Positions 18,546-27,568 of a stretch of 64,000 bases of DNA are shown here, piece by piece (position 1 is the stretch's first letter; every line of letters begins with the position of its first letter). This DNA comes from Pseudomonas sp. N040 (GTDB lineage: Bacteria; Pseudomonadota; Gammaproteobacteria; Pseudomonadales; Pseudomonadaceae): NCBI RefSeq assembly GCF_015637705.1, contig NZ_JADOBE010000002.1, positions 479,454 to 543,453 on the forward strand, written 5' to 3'. The notes beneath the pieces were generated by a model. The model worked only from the letters and a program-made list of their open reading frames with translations, was not told the origin of the DNA and searched no databases. The position numbers were made by a program, and so were the translations under genes.

Positions 18546-20542
18546 GGTTGCTCCGGAGGTCGCGTGAAGCGCCACGGCAGGGCCCGGCGCAACGCACGCA
18601 GGGCCTGGCGCAACAGCAACAGATCGGCCTGTTGCCCAGCATAGTACTGGGCTTCCCAGCGGCACAGAAAATCCTCGATCAGCGCAGCCTGGGCCGGCAG
18701 CTGGCGTGCGGCGCGCGCCGCGAAGTCGCGCGGCCCCTCGCCGGTGGCACGGCGCAGGCCGTGCCGGGCCAGCAAGTGCTCGAAGCGCCGGAACTGCCGC
18801 TGCTGCGGTGCACGACGGCCCCGCCAGGGCTTGAACAACCACAGCCCCAGCAGGCCGAGCAGCGCCCCGCCGCCACCGACCAGAGCGATGGCCAGGCGCC
18901 CGGCGCGCACCTCGCCGAACCAGCGCCGCAGCAGATCCACCTGCGCAGCGGACTGGTAGCCCAGTACCCAGCGCTGCCAGCCGTAATTGATGCTGTCCCA
19001 GCCCATGCGCAGGTTGTTCAGCCAGGCCAGGTGCCGGTAGCGCAATGGCGAAAACGGCGAGTCCTCGAGAAAACTGCCCTCGCCGCGCAAGGCCTCTTCC
19101 AGACCCTGCTCGATCCGCTCGGGTGCCACCTGGAAGGTTGGATCGACGCTCTGCCAGCCCGTGCCAGGCTGCCAGTATTCGACCCAGGCATGCGCATCGA
19201 ACTGGTGCACCGAGATATAGTTGCCCGCCGGATTGACCTCTCCGCCCTGGTATCCCGCCACCAGCCGCGCCGGGATGCCGGCCGCCCGCAGCAGGTAGGT
19301 CATGGCCCCGGCGTAGTGCGCGCAGAAGCCGCTGCGCGTGTCGAACAGAAAGCCGTCCACGCTGTCGCGCCCGACAGGCGGCGGCCGCAACGTGTAGAAG
19401 AATGGCTGGCGATTGAAGTGTTGCAGCACTGCCTGCACCAGCGCAGCGGTCTGCGGATGTTGCTGGTGCAATTCGGCTGCCCAGGCCCGCGTACGCGGAT
19501 CGCCGCTGGCCGGCAGGCGCAGGTTGCGCTGCAGGCTGGCGGCAGTCGCCTCAGGCTCGCGCACGGCCTGCGGCCACGACTCGACCTGATACAACAGGCT
19601 GCGCTCGACCGGTACCGCCGCCTGCAGGCTGAAATCGCTCAACTGCCGCGCGCCGGGCAAGTCGGTCTGGGCCACGTCCAGGCCGAACAGCCACTGCCGC
19701 TCGCTCGGCTGCATGACCAGGCTGTAGCGCCAGGGCTCGCCCTGCGGCTGCCATGCCGGCCGGGGCGCCAGCGTAGCGGCCGGGGACTGCGACCAGCGCC
19801 GGCCATCGAAACGTTCCATGGTCAGCGCGCGCCAGTAGAGTTGGCCGCGCGCCGGCAGCGGACCGTTGAAGCTGGCACGGAAGACCAGCGCGGCGGAACG
19901 ACTCAGCTCGGCGATATCGCCCGGCGCCATGCTGTCGGAGAGCCCCGACACGCCCCTGCCGTTCAGCGAGGGCATGCTCCACAACGGCTCGATCCGCGGG
20001 AAAAACACGAACAGCAGCAGCATCAGCGGCAACGCCTGCAGCAGCATGCCCGCCGCCAGGCGCAGGGTGGCCAGCGGCTGCTCGGCGAACAGCGACTGCT
20101 GCAGCCCGATCAGCGCGGCCAGCAGGGCACACACGGGCAACAGGCTGTAGGCCGCCAGCAGCATGCTGTCATCGAACAGGTAGGCGGTGACCACGGTAAA
20201 GAAGCCGAGGAAGATCAGCACCAGCGCATCCCGCCGGCTGCGCATCTCCACCAGCTTGAGAATGAAGGCGGCGACCAGCAGGGCCGTGCCGGCTTCCACA
20301 CCGATCAGGCTGCCACGCGAAAAGAACACGCCAAACCCGGCCAGCAGCATCAGCAGGGCCTTGACCCAGGCATTCGGGTAACCGGCGCGCATGCGAAAAA
20401 CCTGCAGGCGCCAGCCGGCGCAGAACAGCCACAGGCCGATGATCCAGGGCGGCAGATGGCCCAGGTGCGGGATGATCACCAGCACTTGGGCGACCAGCAG
20501 CCAGATCAGGCTGATCCGCGGAATCGGCTGCAGGCTGCTCAT
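18542..20542 (-). CDS. tgpA: TgpA: membrane transglutaminase-like protein (DUF3488)
   Basis: 666 residues, as expected for TgpA. An N-terminal membrane region with about six helices (1-200) carries the DUF3488 domain; a periplasmic transglutaminase-like domain has Cys407 in TRSGFCAHYAGAM, His in VHQFDAHAWVEYW and the following Asp in QSVDPTF; one more transmembrane helix (about 555-575) leads to a cytoplasmic DUF4129-like tail. In P. aeruginosa TgpA (PA2873) is essential for viability and has an unknown substrate in the envelope. It overlaps both neighbours by ATGA, in the order moxR, DUF58, tgpA, CHAD. Confidence 0.93.
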   Translation of the reverse strand: MSSLQPIPRISLIWLLVAQVLVIIPHLGHLPPWIIGLWLFCAGWRLQVFRMRAGYPNAWVKALLMLLAGFGVFFSRGSLIGVEAGTALLVAAFILKLVEMRSRRDALVLIFLGFFTVVTAYLFDDSMLLAAYSLLPVCALLAALIGLQQSLFAEQPLATLRLAAGMLLQALPLMLLLFVFFPRIEPLWSMPSLNGRGVSGLSDSMAPGDIAELSRSAALVFRASFNGPLPARGQLYWRALTMERFDGRRWSQSPAATLAPRPAWQPQGEPWRYSLVMQPSERQWLFGLDVAQTDLPGARQLSDFSLQAAVPVERSLLYQVESWPQAVREPEATAASLQRNLRLPASGDPRTRAWAAELHQQHPQTAALVQAVLQHFNRQPFFYTLRPPPVGRDSVDGFLFDTRSGFCAHYAGAMTYLLRAAGIPARLVAGYQGGEVNPAGNYISVHQFDAHAWVEYWQPGTGWQSVDPTFQVAPERIEQGLEEALRGEGSFLEDSPFSPLRYRHLAWLNNLRMGWDSINYGWQRWVLGYQSAAQVDLLRRWFGEVRAGRLAIALVGGGGALLGLLGLWLFKPWRGRRAPQQRQFRRFEHLLARHGLRRATGEGPRDFAARAARQLPAQAALIEDFLCRWEAQYYAGQQADLLLLRQALRALRRALPWRFTRPPEQP

Positions 20543-21501
20543 GCCGGCAAGCCGTGCAACGCCAGCGCCTGCAAACAGGCATCGCGGTGGGCCACCCCGC
20601 TGTCGAGGGCAATTTCCCGGCCGGGCAGGCGCAGGCCGAAGGGCTGCTGGCTTTCGCTGAGCCGCAGCACCCAGTAGCAGAGCAGTGACAGGCGGGTTTC
20701 CACATCGCCCTCCAGCGCCTGCAGGTCGAGCCAGCGTTCGCGACCGGCCAGGCTGACGAAGTCTTTCACCAGCAGCCCCTGGCCGCGGGAAAACGCCTTC
20801 CAGTGCAGGCGCGTCTGCGCATCGCCGGGCTGAAAGCTGCGCAGCCCCTGAAAATCATCGGCACCCTGGGCGCTGGCGCGGGCACCTGCATCTTCCAGCG
20901 CAGCGCCGCCGCCGGCGCTGAAGGGCAAGGCGCCCGGCAGCGGCTGCGGATAGACCAGCGCCGCCTGCTCCAGATCGACCCAGCTCCAGGCCATCAGCAA
21001 GCCCAGGGGAAACTGGCTTTCGACGCGCAGGCGCTGCGGACGCAACCAGCCGCGCCGGTTGGCCGGGAGATTCAGCGCGCACTCGGCGATGCCTTGCGCA
21101 GGCACATCCAGCAGCTGCGCCGGCGCCGGTGGCCAGCCGAGCGCCAGGGCCTGATGCGGATGCTCTGCAGCCAGCAGGCGGATGCGGAACGCCGCCTGCT
21201 CGCCGGCAAACACCGGCGCGCACCCACCGGCCTGCAGGGTCAGGCCGGCCAGATTGCGGTAGGTGTGCAGAATGGCCACGACAAACACCGCGAGCAGAAA
21301 GAAGGTCAGGCCGTAGGCCAGGCTGTTCTGGTAATTGATCCCGACCAGCAGCATCAGCGCCAGCGCACCACCAAAGGCGGCGCCGCTGCGACTGGGAATG
21401 ATGAAGATGCGCCGCTGATCCAGACGCACACTGGTCGCTGGCGGAATGCGCCGGTGCAGCCAGCGTTGCCAGCGCGACCGGTACCAGTTGACCAGGCTCA
21501 A
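20539..21501 (-). CDS. DUF58 domain protein
   Basis: 320 residues. Two transmembrane segments (about 36-75) precede the DUF58 region with DFQGLRSFQPGDAQTRLHWK near residue 230, the signature of vWA-like DUF58 proteins. These accompany MoxR ATPases and transglutaminase proteins, probably as assembly or chaperone partners. Start chosen as TTG 21501 (MSLVNWYRSRW): a GAGGTG ribosome site lies 7 bases upstream and the TTG overlaps the moxR stop as TTGA. A GTG at 21528 is possible but has no clear site. It overlaps tgpA by ATGA. Confidence 0.87.
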   Translation of the reverse strand: MSLVNWYRSRWQRWLHRRIPPATSVRLDQRRIFIIPSRSGAAFGGALALMLLVGINYQNSLAYGLTFFLLAVFVVAILHTYRNLAGLTLQAGGCAPVFAGEQAAFRIRLLAAEHPHQALALGWPPAPAQLLDVPAQGIAECALNLPANRRGWLRPQRLRVESQFPLGLLMAWSWVDLEQAALVYPQPLPGALPFSAGGGAALEDAGARASAQGADDFQGLRSFQPGDAQTRLHWKAFSRGQGLLVKDFVSLAGRERWLDLQALEGDVETRLSLLCYWVLRLSESQQPFGLRLPGREIALDSGVAHRDACLQALALHGLPA

Positions 21502-22415
21502 AGCACCGGCACCTCGCGCAGCAGCCACTGCACCAGCGAACCGGCATCATGCCCGGTCGGATCGGTCCGCTCGCGCAGGCGATGGCCTACCACGGCAGGC
21601 AGTACGGCCTGCACATCTTCGGGAATCACGTAATCCCGTCCGGCCAGCAGCGCCCAGGCCCGCGCCGCCGCCAGCAGCGCCAGGCTGGCGCGCGGCGACA
21701 GGCCCCAGGCAAACTGCGCCTGGCTGCGCGTGGCCTCAACCAGACGCAGCACATACTCGAGCAAGGCATCGCTGGCGCGAATGTTCGGCACCGCGGCCTG
21801 CAGCGCGGCCAGCGCCGCATGATCGAGCACCGGTTGCAGTTGCGGCAGCAGCTCGCGACGCGCCTGCCCCTGCAGCAGGGCCTTCTCGGCGAGCCGCGCC
21901 GGATAACCAAGCGACAGGCGCATCAGAAAGCGGTCCAGTTGCGACTCCGGCAGGGCGAAGGTACCGCCCTGGCTGACCGGATTCTGCGTGGCGATCACGA
22001 AGAACGGCTGCGGCAGCGGCCGGGTAGCACCCTCGATGGTCACCTGCCCTTCCTCCATGGCCTCAAGCAGCGCGCTCTGGCTCTTCGGGGTGGCGCGATT
22101 GATCTCGTCGGCCAGCACCAGTTCGGCAAAGATCGGCCCAGGATGAAAGACGAACTGGCTGGTATCGCGATTGAACACCGAGGTACCGAGAATGTCGCCG
22201 GGCAACAGGTCGGAAGTGAACTGGATGCGCTGGTAACTCAGCCCCAGCACCCTAGCCAGCGCGTGACTGAGGGTGGTCTTGCCCATCCCCGGCAGGTCTT
22301 CGATCAGCAGGTGGCCACGCGCCAGCAGGCAGGTCAGCGCCAGGCGGACCTGCGGCTCCTTGCCGAGCACGACACGGTTCACTGCCTGCAGGCAGTCTTC
22401 CAAAGGCTTGAGCAT
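21498..22415 (-). CDS. MoxR family AAA+ ATPase
   Basis: 305 residues. Walker A is GMGKTTLSHALARVLG (about 43-58), Walker B LVLADEINRA (about 101-110), sensor 1 is in FFVIATQNPVSQGGTF, and the C-terminal AAA lid holds LSPRASLALLAAARAWAL. MoxR ATPases act as chaperones for multi-protein complexes; this one heads a four-gene operon with DUF58, TgpA and CHAD. ATG 22415 follows AAGGAG. Extending upstream adds low-complexity residues without a ribosome site. Confidence 0.93.
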   Translation of the reverse strand: MLKPLEDCLQAVNRVVLGKEPQVRLALTCLLARGHLLIEDLPGMGKTTLSHALARVLGLSYQRIQFTSDLLPGDILGTSVFNRDTSQFVFHPGPIFAELVLADEINRATPKSQSALLEAMEEGQVTIEGATRPLPQPFFVIATQNPVSQGGTFALPESQLDRFLMRLSLGYPARLAEKALLQGQARRELLPQLQPVLDHAALAALQAAVPNIRASDALLEYVLRLVEATRSQAQFAWGLSPRASLALLAAARAWALLAGRDYVIPEDVQAVLPAVVGHRLRERTDPTGHDAGSLVQWLLREVPVL

Positions 22416-22484
22416 CCGCGGTCTCCTTGATTGGACTGCCGATGCTACTGGGCTTGGCGCAGCGCGCATAGCCGCCGGCTCGCT

Positions 22485-22514
22485 TTGCCGGCCAGCGAAA
22501 CGCCGACCTATACT
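22485..22514 (+). promoter_or_regulatory. Candidate sigma-70 promoter for the small lipoprotein
   Basis: TTGCCG (22485-22490), an 18-bp spacer and TATACT (22509-22514), placing the transcription start about 30 bp before the ATG at 22549, which has a GAGGAG ribosome site. Good match for a housekeeping promoter. Confidence 0.6.
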
Positions 22515-22548
22515 TTAAGCGCATTTTCCTAACCGAGGAGTGGCAACC

Positions 22549-22887
22549 ATGCGCGCAATGCAAACAATCAAACTACTGGGCGGCCTGCTGGTACTGGGCG
22601 GGCTGGCGGGTTGCCAGAGCAACCAGCAATTTCTGGAGCAGAATCAGGCTGCCGCGATGAAGACCACCATGGCCCGTGCGGCATTCGACCTGAACTGCCC
22701 GGATGCCCAGTCAACCCTGATTTCCAGCAAGGTCAGCCAGCCCCTCTCGGCGTGGGGTTACGAGCGCACCGAATACACCATTGGCGTGCGCGGCTGCGGC
22801 AAGCAGGCGGTCTATATCACCTGGTGCCTGAATCCGGACACCTGCAACGCGATCAACGATTCCAACTCGGCGCTGACCAACCCCTGA
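22549..22887 (+). CDS. Small lipoprotein, function unknown
   Basis: 112 residues. After a short basic start and hydrophobic core comes the lipobox LAGC (Cys19 or so), followed by QSNQQFLEQNQ, so it should be lipidated; no Asp at +2, hence probably outer membrane. The mature part contains four more Cys (in LNCPD, GCGKQ, TWCLNPDTC), suggesting two disulfides in the periplasm. I recognise no named domain. ATG 22549 is chosen for its GAGGAG site; an in-frame GTG nine bases upstream is less likely. It is convergent with the next small lipoprotein gene. Confidence 0.75.
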   Translation: MRAMQTIKLLGGLLVLGGLAGCQSNQQFLEQNQAAAMKTTMARAAFDLNCPDAQSTLISSKVSQPLSAWGYERTEYTIGVRGCGKQAVYITWCLNPDTCNAINDSNSALTNP

Positions 22888-22920
22888 GAGCTGGCAGGCA
22901 ATCGCGGCTGCAGGGGACCG

Positions 22921-23202
22921 TCAACGCCCGGCGCGGGACTCACTGATGTAGAAACGCGCCTTCTTGGCTGAATCCAGGCAGCCACCATAGGATTCCATTG
23001 CCTGGTCGGCCTTGGCCGCCGTCAGAAACACCAGCGCCTGCGAATAACTGACTCCACCGGCCATGCCTTCCGCCTTGGCCACATCCAGCTCCTTCCAGGC
23101 CGTGCTCAACTCGCTGTCGCAGGCACTCTTGCCCGAGCCGCTGCTGGCGCATCCAGCGAGCAACAGCAGGCTGCCCAGGGTAACCATGATGACTTTGTTC
23201 AT
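22921..23202 (-). CDS. Small lipoprotein, function unknown
   Basis: 93 residues starting MNKVIMVTLGSLLLLAGCAS; lipobox LAGC with Cys18 and Ala-Ser next, predicting an outer-membrane lipoprotein. The rest is helical (STAWKELDVAKAEGMAGG, SYSQALVFLTAAKADQAM) with one further Cys pair (SACDSE, GGCLDS) that could form a disulfide. It overlaps the AI-2E permease stop by ATGA and is the last gene of a long leftward run. A longer reading of the same frame exists but covers the permease gene and is not real. Confidence 0.75.
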   Translation of the reverse strand: MNKVIMVTLGSLLLLAGCASSGSGKSACDSELSTAWKELDVAKAEGMAGGVSYSQALVFLTAAKADQAMESYGGCLDSAKKARFYISESRAGR

Positions 23203-24275
23203 TGCTTGCGCTCCGTTTCTGAATGTTCTGAAATGCCTCTGGCCCTGGCCCCGTGGGCGATCCAGTCGTTGATCAGGCTGAAGGCCACCGCCAGCAGTAC
23301 CGGGCCAAGGAACAGGCCCATGAAACCGAACGCCAGCAAGCCGCCGAACACACCGAACAGCACCACCACCAGCGGCAGGTTGCCGCCACGACTGATCAGG
23401 TAGGGCTTGAGAATATTGTCCACGCCGCTGACGACAAAGGTACCCCACGCCGCCAGGAAGATCGCCAGGCCGTAGCTGCCATGGTAGGCGAGCCAGGCGC
23501 AGATAGGTATCCACAACAGTGGCGGCCCCATCGGAATCAGACTCAGGCCGAAGGTCAGGATGCCCAGCAGCACCGCGCCGGGGACACCGACGATGAGAAA
23601 GCCGATCAGCGCCAGGATCGCTTGTGCGGCGGCCGTACCGATCACCCCGTTGACCACCCGCTGCACGGTACCGGCGATCAGCTGCCGGTAGTGCGCCGCC
23701 CGCTCGCCAATCAGTCGTTCCAGCGCATGCTCGAAGAGCAGGGCCAACCGCGGACCATCGCGGTAGAAGAAGAACACCAGCACCAGGCTGAGCACCAGCT
23801 CGATCACCCCGCCACCAATCTGCGCACTGCGCGCCAGCACCCAGTTGCCCATCTCGCCCAGATAGGGCTTGAGCCCGGCAAACAGGGCGGCGCCCTGCTG
23901 GTCGATGCTGATCCAGATCTCGCTCAGGCGCTGGCCCACCAGCGGCAAGCCGGGCAGCCAGGCCGGCGGTGGTGGCAAGCCGTCGGCCTGCAGGCTTCTG
24001 AGCAGTTCCTCGGCATCCCGTACATGGCTGGCCAGGTTGAAGCCCAGCCAGGTCAGCGGCACCGCCACCAGCAGCATCCAGCCAGCAGTCAGGAGCGCCG
24101 CCGCCGCCGTTTCGCGGCCATTCAGCCAGCGCGTCAGCAGGCGCATCAGCGGCCAGCTGGCGAAAGCCAGCACCGCCGCCCAGAACAGCGCCGACCAGAA
24201 TGGCGCCAACACCCACAGGCTGGCGGCCAGCAGGCCGAGCATGAGAATCTGCACCAGCAGGCGATCGTTATCCAC
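23199..24275 (-). CDS. AI-2E family transporter-like permease
   Basis: 358 residues with about eight hydrophobic helices: three near the N-terminus, a soluble segment (about 85-150) and five in the C-terminal half (LVLSLVLVFFFYRDGPRL, GTAAAQAILALIGFLIVGVP, PLLWIPICAWLAYHGSYG). This matches the AI-2E/PerM (UPF0118) family. Members export diverse small molecules or ions; autoinducer-2 is only one historical example, so the substrate is open. ATG-overlapping with the downstream small lipoprotein. Confidence 0.88.
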   Translation of the reverse strand: MDNDRLLVQILMLGLLAASLWVLAPFWSALFWAAVLAFASWPLMRLLTRWLNGRETAAAALLTAGWMLLVAVPLTWLGFNLASHVRDAEELLRSLQADGLPPPPAWLPGLPLVGQRLSEIWISIDQQGAALFAGLKPYLGEMGNWVLARSAQIGGGVIELVLSLVLVFFFYRDGPRLALLFEHALERLIGERAAHYRQLIAGTVQRVVNGVIGTAAAQAILALIGFLIVGVPGAVLLGILTFGLSLIPMGPPLLWIPICAWLAYHGSYGLAIFLAAWGTFVVSGVDNILKPYLISRGGNLPLVVVLFGVFGGLLAFGFMGLFLGPVLLAVAFSLINDWIAHGARARGISEHSETERKQ

Positions 24276-24311
24276 AGACGGAACTCCCGGGCTTACCGCT
24301 CAGTAAGGCGT

Positions 24312-25115
24312 TTATCGCCGAATCTCCAGTTGCAAGCCAGCCGCAGTACTGTCACCCGGCAGCAGGCGACTCGCATTTATGCCCTGACCCAGCAATGCCT
24401 CGCGCCAAGCTGCGGCGCCTGCACCGCTGAGGGTTACCGGCAAGGTGCTGTCCAGCTTGAGGGTGCGCGCCAGGACCTCGACCCAGCGGGCATCCGGCAC
24501 CTGCGGCAGGCCGGGCAGGCGCAACACTGCGCTGCTCTTCAGCTCGCGCAGCAGGGTGGCCGGCGTCGGCAGCAGCTCGGCAATCGAGCTGCTCGAGTCG
24601 AGTTGTTCGACGTGCAGGTAGGCGCGGCGGTTGCCCCGGGTAATCCCGTACAGCGCCAGCAGGCTGTTGTGCCGTGGCGACGCCAGGCGCACCAGCAGAT
24701 AGGCTTGCTGGTCGTCCGGGCCATAGAGTTGCGCGTTGCCGAAGATCGCGTTGGCCCACTGGCTGCTGGAGCCACAATCGCGCCCCTCGCACCAGTACAA
24801 GGGCTCGGCGCCTCCGGCCAGCAAGGCCTTGCGCGCCGCGCTGAAGGCCTCCGAGGCCGCGTGCCCGGCAGGCAACTGATAGGTCAAGGCGGTCAACAGG
24901 CCGGCGACCTCGACCGGCTGCTCGATCCGCAGCTGGTTGCTGATGCGGCGGATCGCGCTTTGCGGGTAGGTGCGTTCTGCGTCGGGGGTGCTGACCGAGT
25001 AGACGATCTGCGCATGGGGGAAGCGCGGCAGGACCGGCAAATCCTGGCTGCCAGGCTGATCGGCGGCCAGCACCAGGTTGCTGAACAACAGCAGACTGAT
25101 AAGCAGTTTGGTCAT
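24312..25115 (-). CDS. DUF4892 domain secreted protein
   Basis: 267 residues with a signal peptide (MTKLLISLLLFSNLVLA-AD). The mature protein begins DLPVLPRFPHAQIVYSVS and contains a Cys pair in YWCEGRDCGSSSQWANAIFG, features of DUF4892 proteins found in gammaproteobacteria. C-terminal third (LLPGDSTAAGLQLEI) resembles an OmpA-like partner-less half-domain, but I cannot confirm this. Function unknown, periplasmic. It starts 8 bp after the GST gene, in the same operon. Confidence 0.78.
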   Translation of the reverse strand: MTKLLISLLLFSNLVLAADQPGSQDLPVLPRFPHAQIVYSVSTPDAERTYPQSAIRRISNQLRIEQPVEVAGLLTALTYQLPAGHAASEAFSAARKALLAGGAEPLYWCEGRDCGSSSQWANAIFGNAQLYGPDDQQAYLLVRLASPRHNSLLALYGITRGNRRAYLHVEQLDSSSSIAELLPTPATLLRELKSSAVLRLPGLPQVPDARWVEVLARTLKLDSTLPVTLSGAGAAAWREALLGQGINASRLLPGDSTAAGLQLEIRR

Positions 25116-25123
25116 TTTGGCGA

Positions 25124-25786
25124 CTATCGGGTCAATATGCTTTGGGCGCTTTTCAGGACCTGCTCGGGAGCCGGGTCACGCTGCGGAACCAGCAGCCCGC
25201 GCTGCACCGCCGGGCGCTCGCCGACCAGCCGCAGCCAGCGTTGCAGATGTTCCAGGCCATCCACCTCGACACCCGCCCACGCATGGATGCGCACCCACGG
25301 ATAGCTGGCGATATCGGCAATGCTGTAGTCCCCGGCCAGGTATTCGACCTCACCCAGGCGGGTGTCCAGCACTTCGTAGAGACGGCGGGTTTCATGCTGG
25401 TAGCGGGCAATCGGGCCTGGCAGCTTTTCCGGGTAATAGCGGAAGAACACGTTGGCCTGGCCCTGCATCGGTCCGATGCCACCCATCTGGAACATCAGCC
25501 ACTGGATCACGCGGGAGCGGCCCTTGGGGTCCTGTGGCAGCAGCTGGCCGGTCTTTTCGGCCAGATAGATCAGAATGGCGCCGGATTCGAACACGGCAAA
25601 ATCGTCATTGTCCCGGTCGACGATGGCCGGAATCCGCCCATTGGGATTGATCTTCAGGTACGCCGGGGCCTTCTGTTCCTGCTTGTCGAAGGACAAGACA
25701 TGCGCCGCGTAGGGCAGGTTCAGCTCTTCCAGCAGGATGGATACCTTGTGGCCATTGGGGGTGGCGGCGGTGTACAGGTCGATCAT
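25124..25786 (-). CDS. Glutathione S-transferase, Ure2p/YfcG-like
   Basis: 220 residues. The N-terminal thioredoxin-like domain begins [20 protein letters not shown] and includes [12 protein letters not shown] and the GSH-contact [13 protein letters not shown]; the helical domain has [17 protein letters not shown] and [13 protein letters not shown]. The Thr/Asn start loop is that of nu-class enzymes (YfcG/YghU), which often have disulfide-bond reductase activity rather than classical conjugation. ATG 25786 follows AGGAG at 7 bases; the TTG two codons earlier is too close to that site. Confidence 0.9.
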   Translation of the reverse strand: MIDLYTAATPNGHKVSILLEELNLPYAAHVLSFDKQEQKAPAYLKINPNGRIPAIVDRDNDDFAVFESGAILIYLAEKTGQLLPQDPKGRSRVIQWLMFQMGGIGPMQGQANVFFRYYPEKLPGPIARYQHETRRLYEVLDTRLGEVEYLAGDYSIADIASYPWVRIHAWAGVEVDGLEHLQRWLRLVGERPAVQRGLLVPQRDPAPEQVLKSAQSILTR

Positions 25787-25835
25787 GGTCAAGCTCCTCT
25801 GAGGCTGCCCAGACTCCGCAGATCACCAGGGCAAG

Positions 25836-26699
25836 TCAAGCGCCGGCAAAGAACGGATTGAAACAGTCTGCGACAGCCTGCGCCCCCGCCTCGTCATCCA
25901 GATGCAGGTGATGCCCGCCAGCGCGGGTGTGCACCTGAAATGGCAAGCCTTGCAGCAGGGCTTGAATGCCCGGCTCGTGCGCCAGCATGCCCTGCTCGGC
26001 AAGGACCAGGCTGACCGGGCAGCGAATCTGCTGCAGAAAGGCCTGGGCATGCGCTCGGGTCAGGCGGATCGGCGAGGCCAGCGTCAGGCGGCTGTCGCTG
26101 CGCCAAGTATAGCCGCCGGCAACCGGCATCAGTCCGCGCTGCGCCAGCCGCTCGGCGGCCTCGCGGGTGACCGAACCGACGCCCTTCATGCGCGCGGCCA
26201 CGGCCTGCTCGACCTCGGCGTACACCGGCTTTTTCTTGCCCGCCAGAGCCAGTTGCGCGCGCAGGGCCTCACCGAGCTTTACCGGGGCCTGCTCGGCCTC
26301 GCCGGTGTAGGGCGTCAGGCCATCGATCAGCGCCAGCCGCTCGACCCGCTCGGGCATCGCGGCGGCCAGCAGCACCGCGACGATCGCGCCCATCGAATGG
26401 CCCAGCAGGGAAAACCGCTCCCAACCCATGGCCTGCGCCACCAGCAGCACATCCAGCCCGTTGTCCCAGAGCAGGTAGCTGGCGCCGGCCGGCCGATGCG
26501 CCGAATAGCCATGCCCGGCGAAATCCAGCGCCAGGATGCGCAAGCCCGGCAACAGGGGCGCCAGCCGGCTGAACGTCGCCGCATTGTCCAGCCAGCCATG
26601 CAGGGCAATCACCGGCTGCCCGTCTTCAGGACCGTACAGGTGCGCAGCCATTTCGATATGCGGCAGATTCAAGCGGATCTCTTCAACCTGGACAGTCAT
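25836..26699 (-). CDS. Alpha/beta hydrolase (serine hydrolase-like)
   Basis: 287 residues with the oxyanion strand VIALHGWLDNAATF (about 30-43), nucleophile elbow GHSMG (Ser near 99), acid in the LVLAEQGML region and His in RAGGHHLHLDD (about 264-269). The HGWLDNA motif is shared with SERHL/serine hydrolase-like proteins of unknown substrate. Cytoplasmic. It is coupled by an ATGA overlap to the preceding hydrolase gene, so the two paralogous folds are made together. Confidence 0.87.
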   Translation of the reverse strand: MTVQVEEIRLNLPHIEMAAHLYGPEDGQPVIALHGWLDNAATFSRLAPLLPGLRILALDFAGHGYSAHRPAGASYLLWDNGLDVLLVAQAMGWERFSLLGHSMGAIVAVLLAAAMPERVERLALIDGLTPYTGEAEQAPVKLGEALRAQLALAGKKKPVYAEVEQAVAARMKGVGSVTREAAERLAQRGLMPVAGGYTWRSDSRLTLASPIRLTRAHAQAFLQQIRCPVSLVLAEQGMLAHEPGIQALLQGLPFQVHTRAGGHHLHLDDEAGAQAVADCFNPFFAGA

Positions 26700-27502
26700 G
26701 ACTTCTCCTGCGCGGCGCCCTGGCCCCAGCGCTGTATCAGTGAAAGCAGCAACTCGGCGGTGGCCTGCGGTTGCTCCAGCGGAAACATGTGGCCGCCCGC
26801 CACGGTCAGATACTCGCCCTGTGGCAGGCGCCTGACCTGCCTGGCATGGTACGGCCTGACCACCCGGCTGTGGCGCCCGCGCACCAGGGCCAGCGGCAAC
26901 TGCAGTTGCTGCGGACGGCCCGGGCTGGCATGTGGTGCATTGCGATAGATGCTGACTTCCACCGCCGGATCGAAGCGCAGGCGCAGGTCGCTACCGGCGG
27001 GCACCAGCGCGTGCTCGACATAGGCATCCAGGCAAGCGGGATCGAAATAGCGAAACAGGGATTTCCCGGCAAAGTAATCGCGAGCCTCGCGGCGATCGGT
27101 AAAGCGTTCGCGCCGCCCCAGGGTACGCCCGGCCGGAGTGATGCGGTCCATCAGCTCGAAGCGCTTGGCCATGCGCAGCAACAGGCACTCGGCCCAGCCG
27201 AGCAGGGGCGAGTCGAGCAGCACCAGGCCGCGATACAGTTGCGGCTGGCGTAGCGCCGCATGGTAGTGCAGCACACCGCCCAGCGAATGCCCGACACCCC
27301 AGACCGGCCCGTCGAGCTGCTGCAGGTGATGAATCAGCTCATCGACCAGGCTTTCCCAGTTTTCCCCCACCGGAAAGCGCGGGTCATGGGCGTGCTGCAC
27401 CAGCGAATGAATCCGGTAGCCGGGCTGCAGCGCGCTGAACAGCTTGCTGTAGGTCGCCGAGGGAAAGCCGTTGGCGTGGGCAAAGAAAATCGCTTGCGAC
27501 AT
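26696..27502 (-). CDS. Alpha/beta hydrolase
   Basis: 268 residues starting MSQAIFFAHANGFPSATYSK; HANGFP is the oxyanion-loop variant of a distinct bacterial alpha/beta hydrolase group. Nucleophile elbow GVGHSLGG (Ser near 94) and catalytic His in VAGGHMFPLEQP (near 242). Likely an esterase/lipase acting inside the cell; substrate unknown. Its last base pairs overlap the next hydrolase (ATGA). It lies 66 bp after the hotdog thioesterase in a run of lipid-type genes. Confidence 0.85.
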   Translation of the reverse strand: MSQAIFFAHANGFPSATYSKLFSALQPGYRIHSLVQHAHDPRFPVGENWESLVDELIHHLQQLDGPVWGVGHSLGGVLHYHAALRQPQLYRGLVLLDSPLLGWAECLLLRMAKRFELMDRITPAGRTLGRRERFTDRREARDYFAGKSLFRYFDPACLDAYVEHALVPAGSDLRLRFDPAVEVSIYRNAPHASPGRPQQLQLPLALVRGRHSRVVRPYHARQVRRLPQGEYLTVAGGHMFPLEQPQATAELLLSLIQRWGQGAAQEKS

Positions 27503-27568
27503 GTCCGTCCAGAATCTGCAGTTGCCGGGAAAAGCCGCAGCGAACCAGCCCGCACGGCAGTGAGGCTG

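Noticed and set aside
18170..20677. 835-codon plus-strand frame opposite CHAD and tgpA
   Set aside because: Antisense shadow of tgpA; low-complexity Gln/Arg/Pro composition and no start context.
22921..24216. 431-residue reading ending in the small lipoprotein
   Set aside because: Its N-terminal 338 residues are the wrong frame of the AI-2E-type permease; the true start is the signal peptide at 23202.
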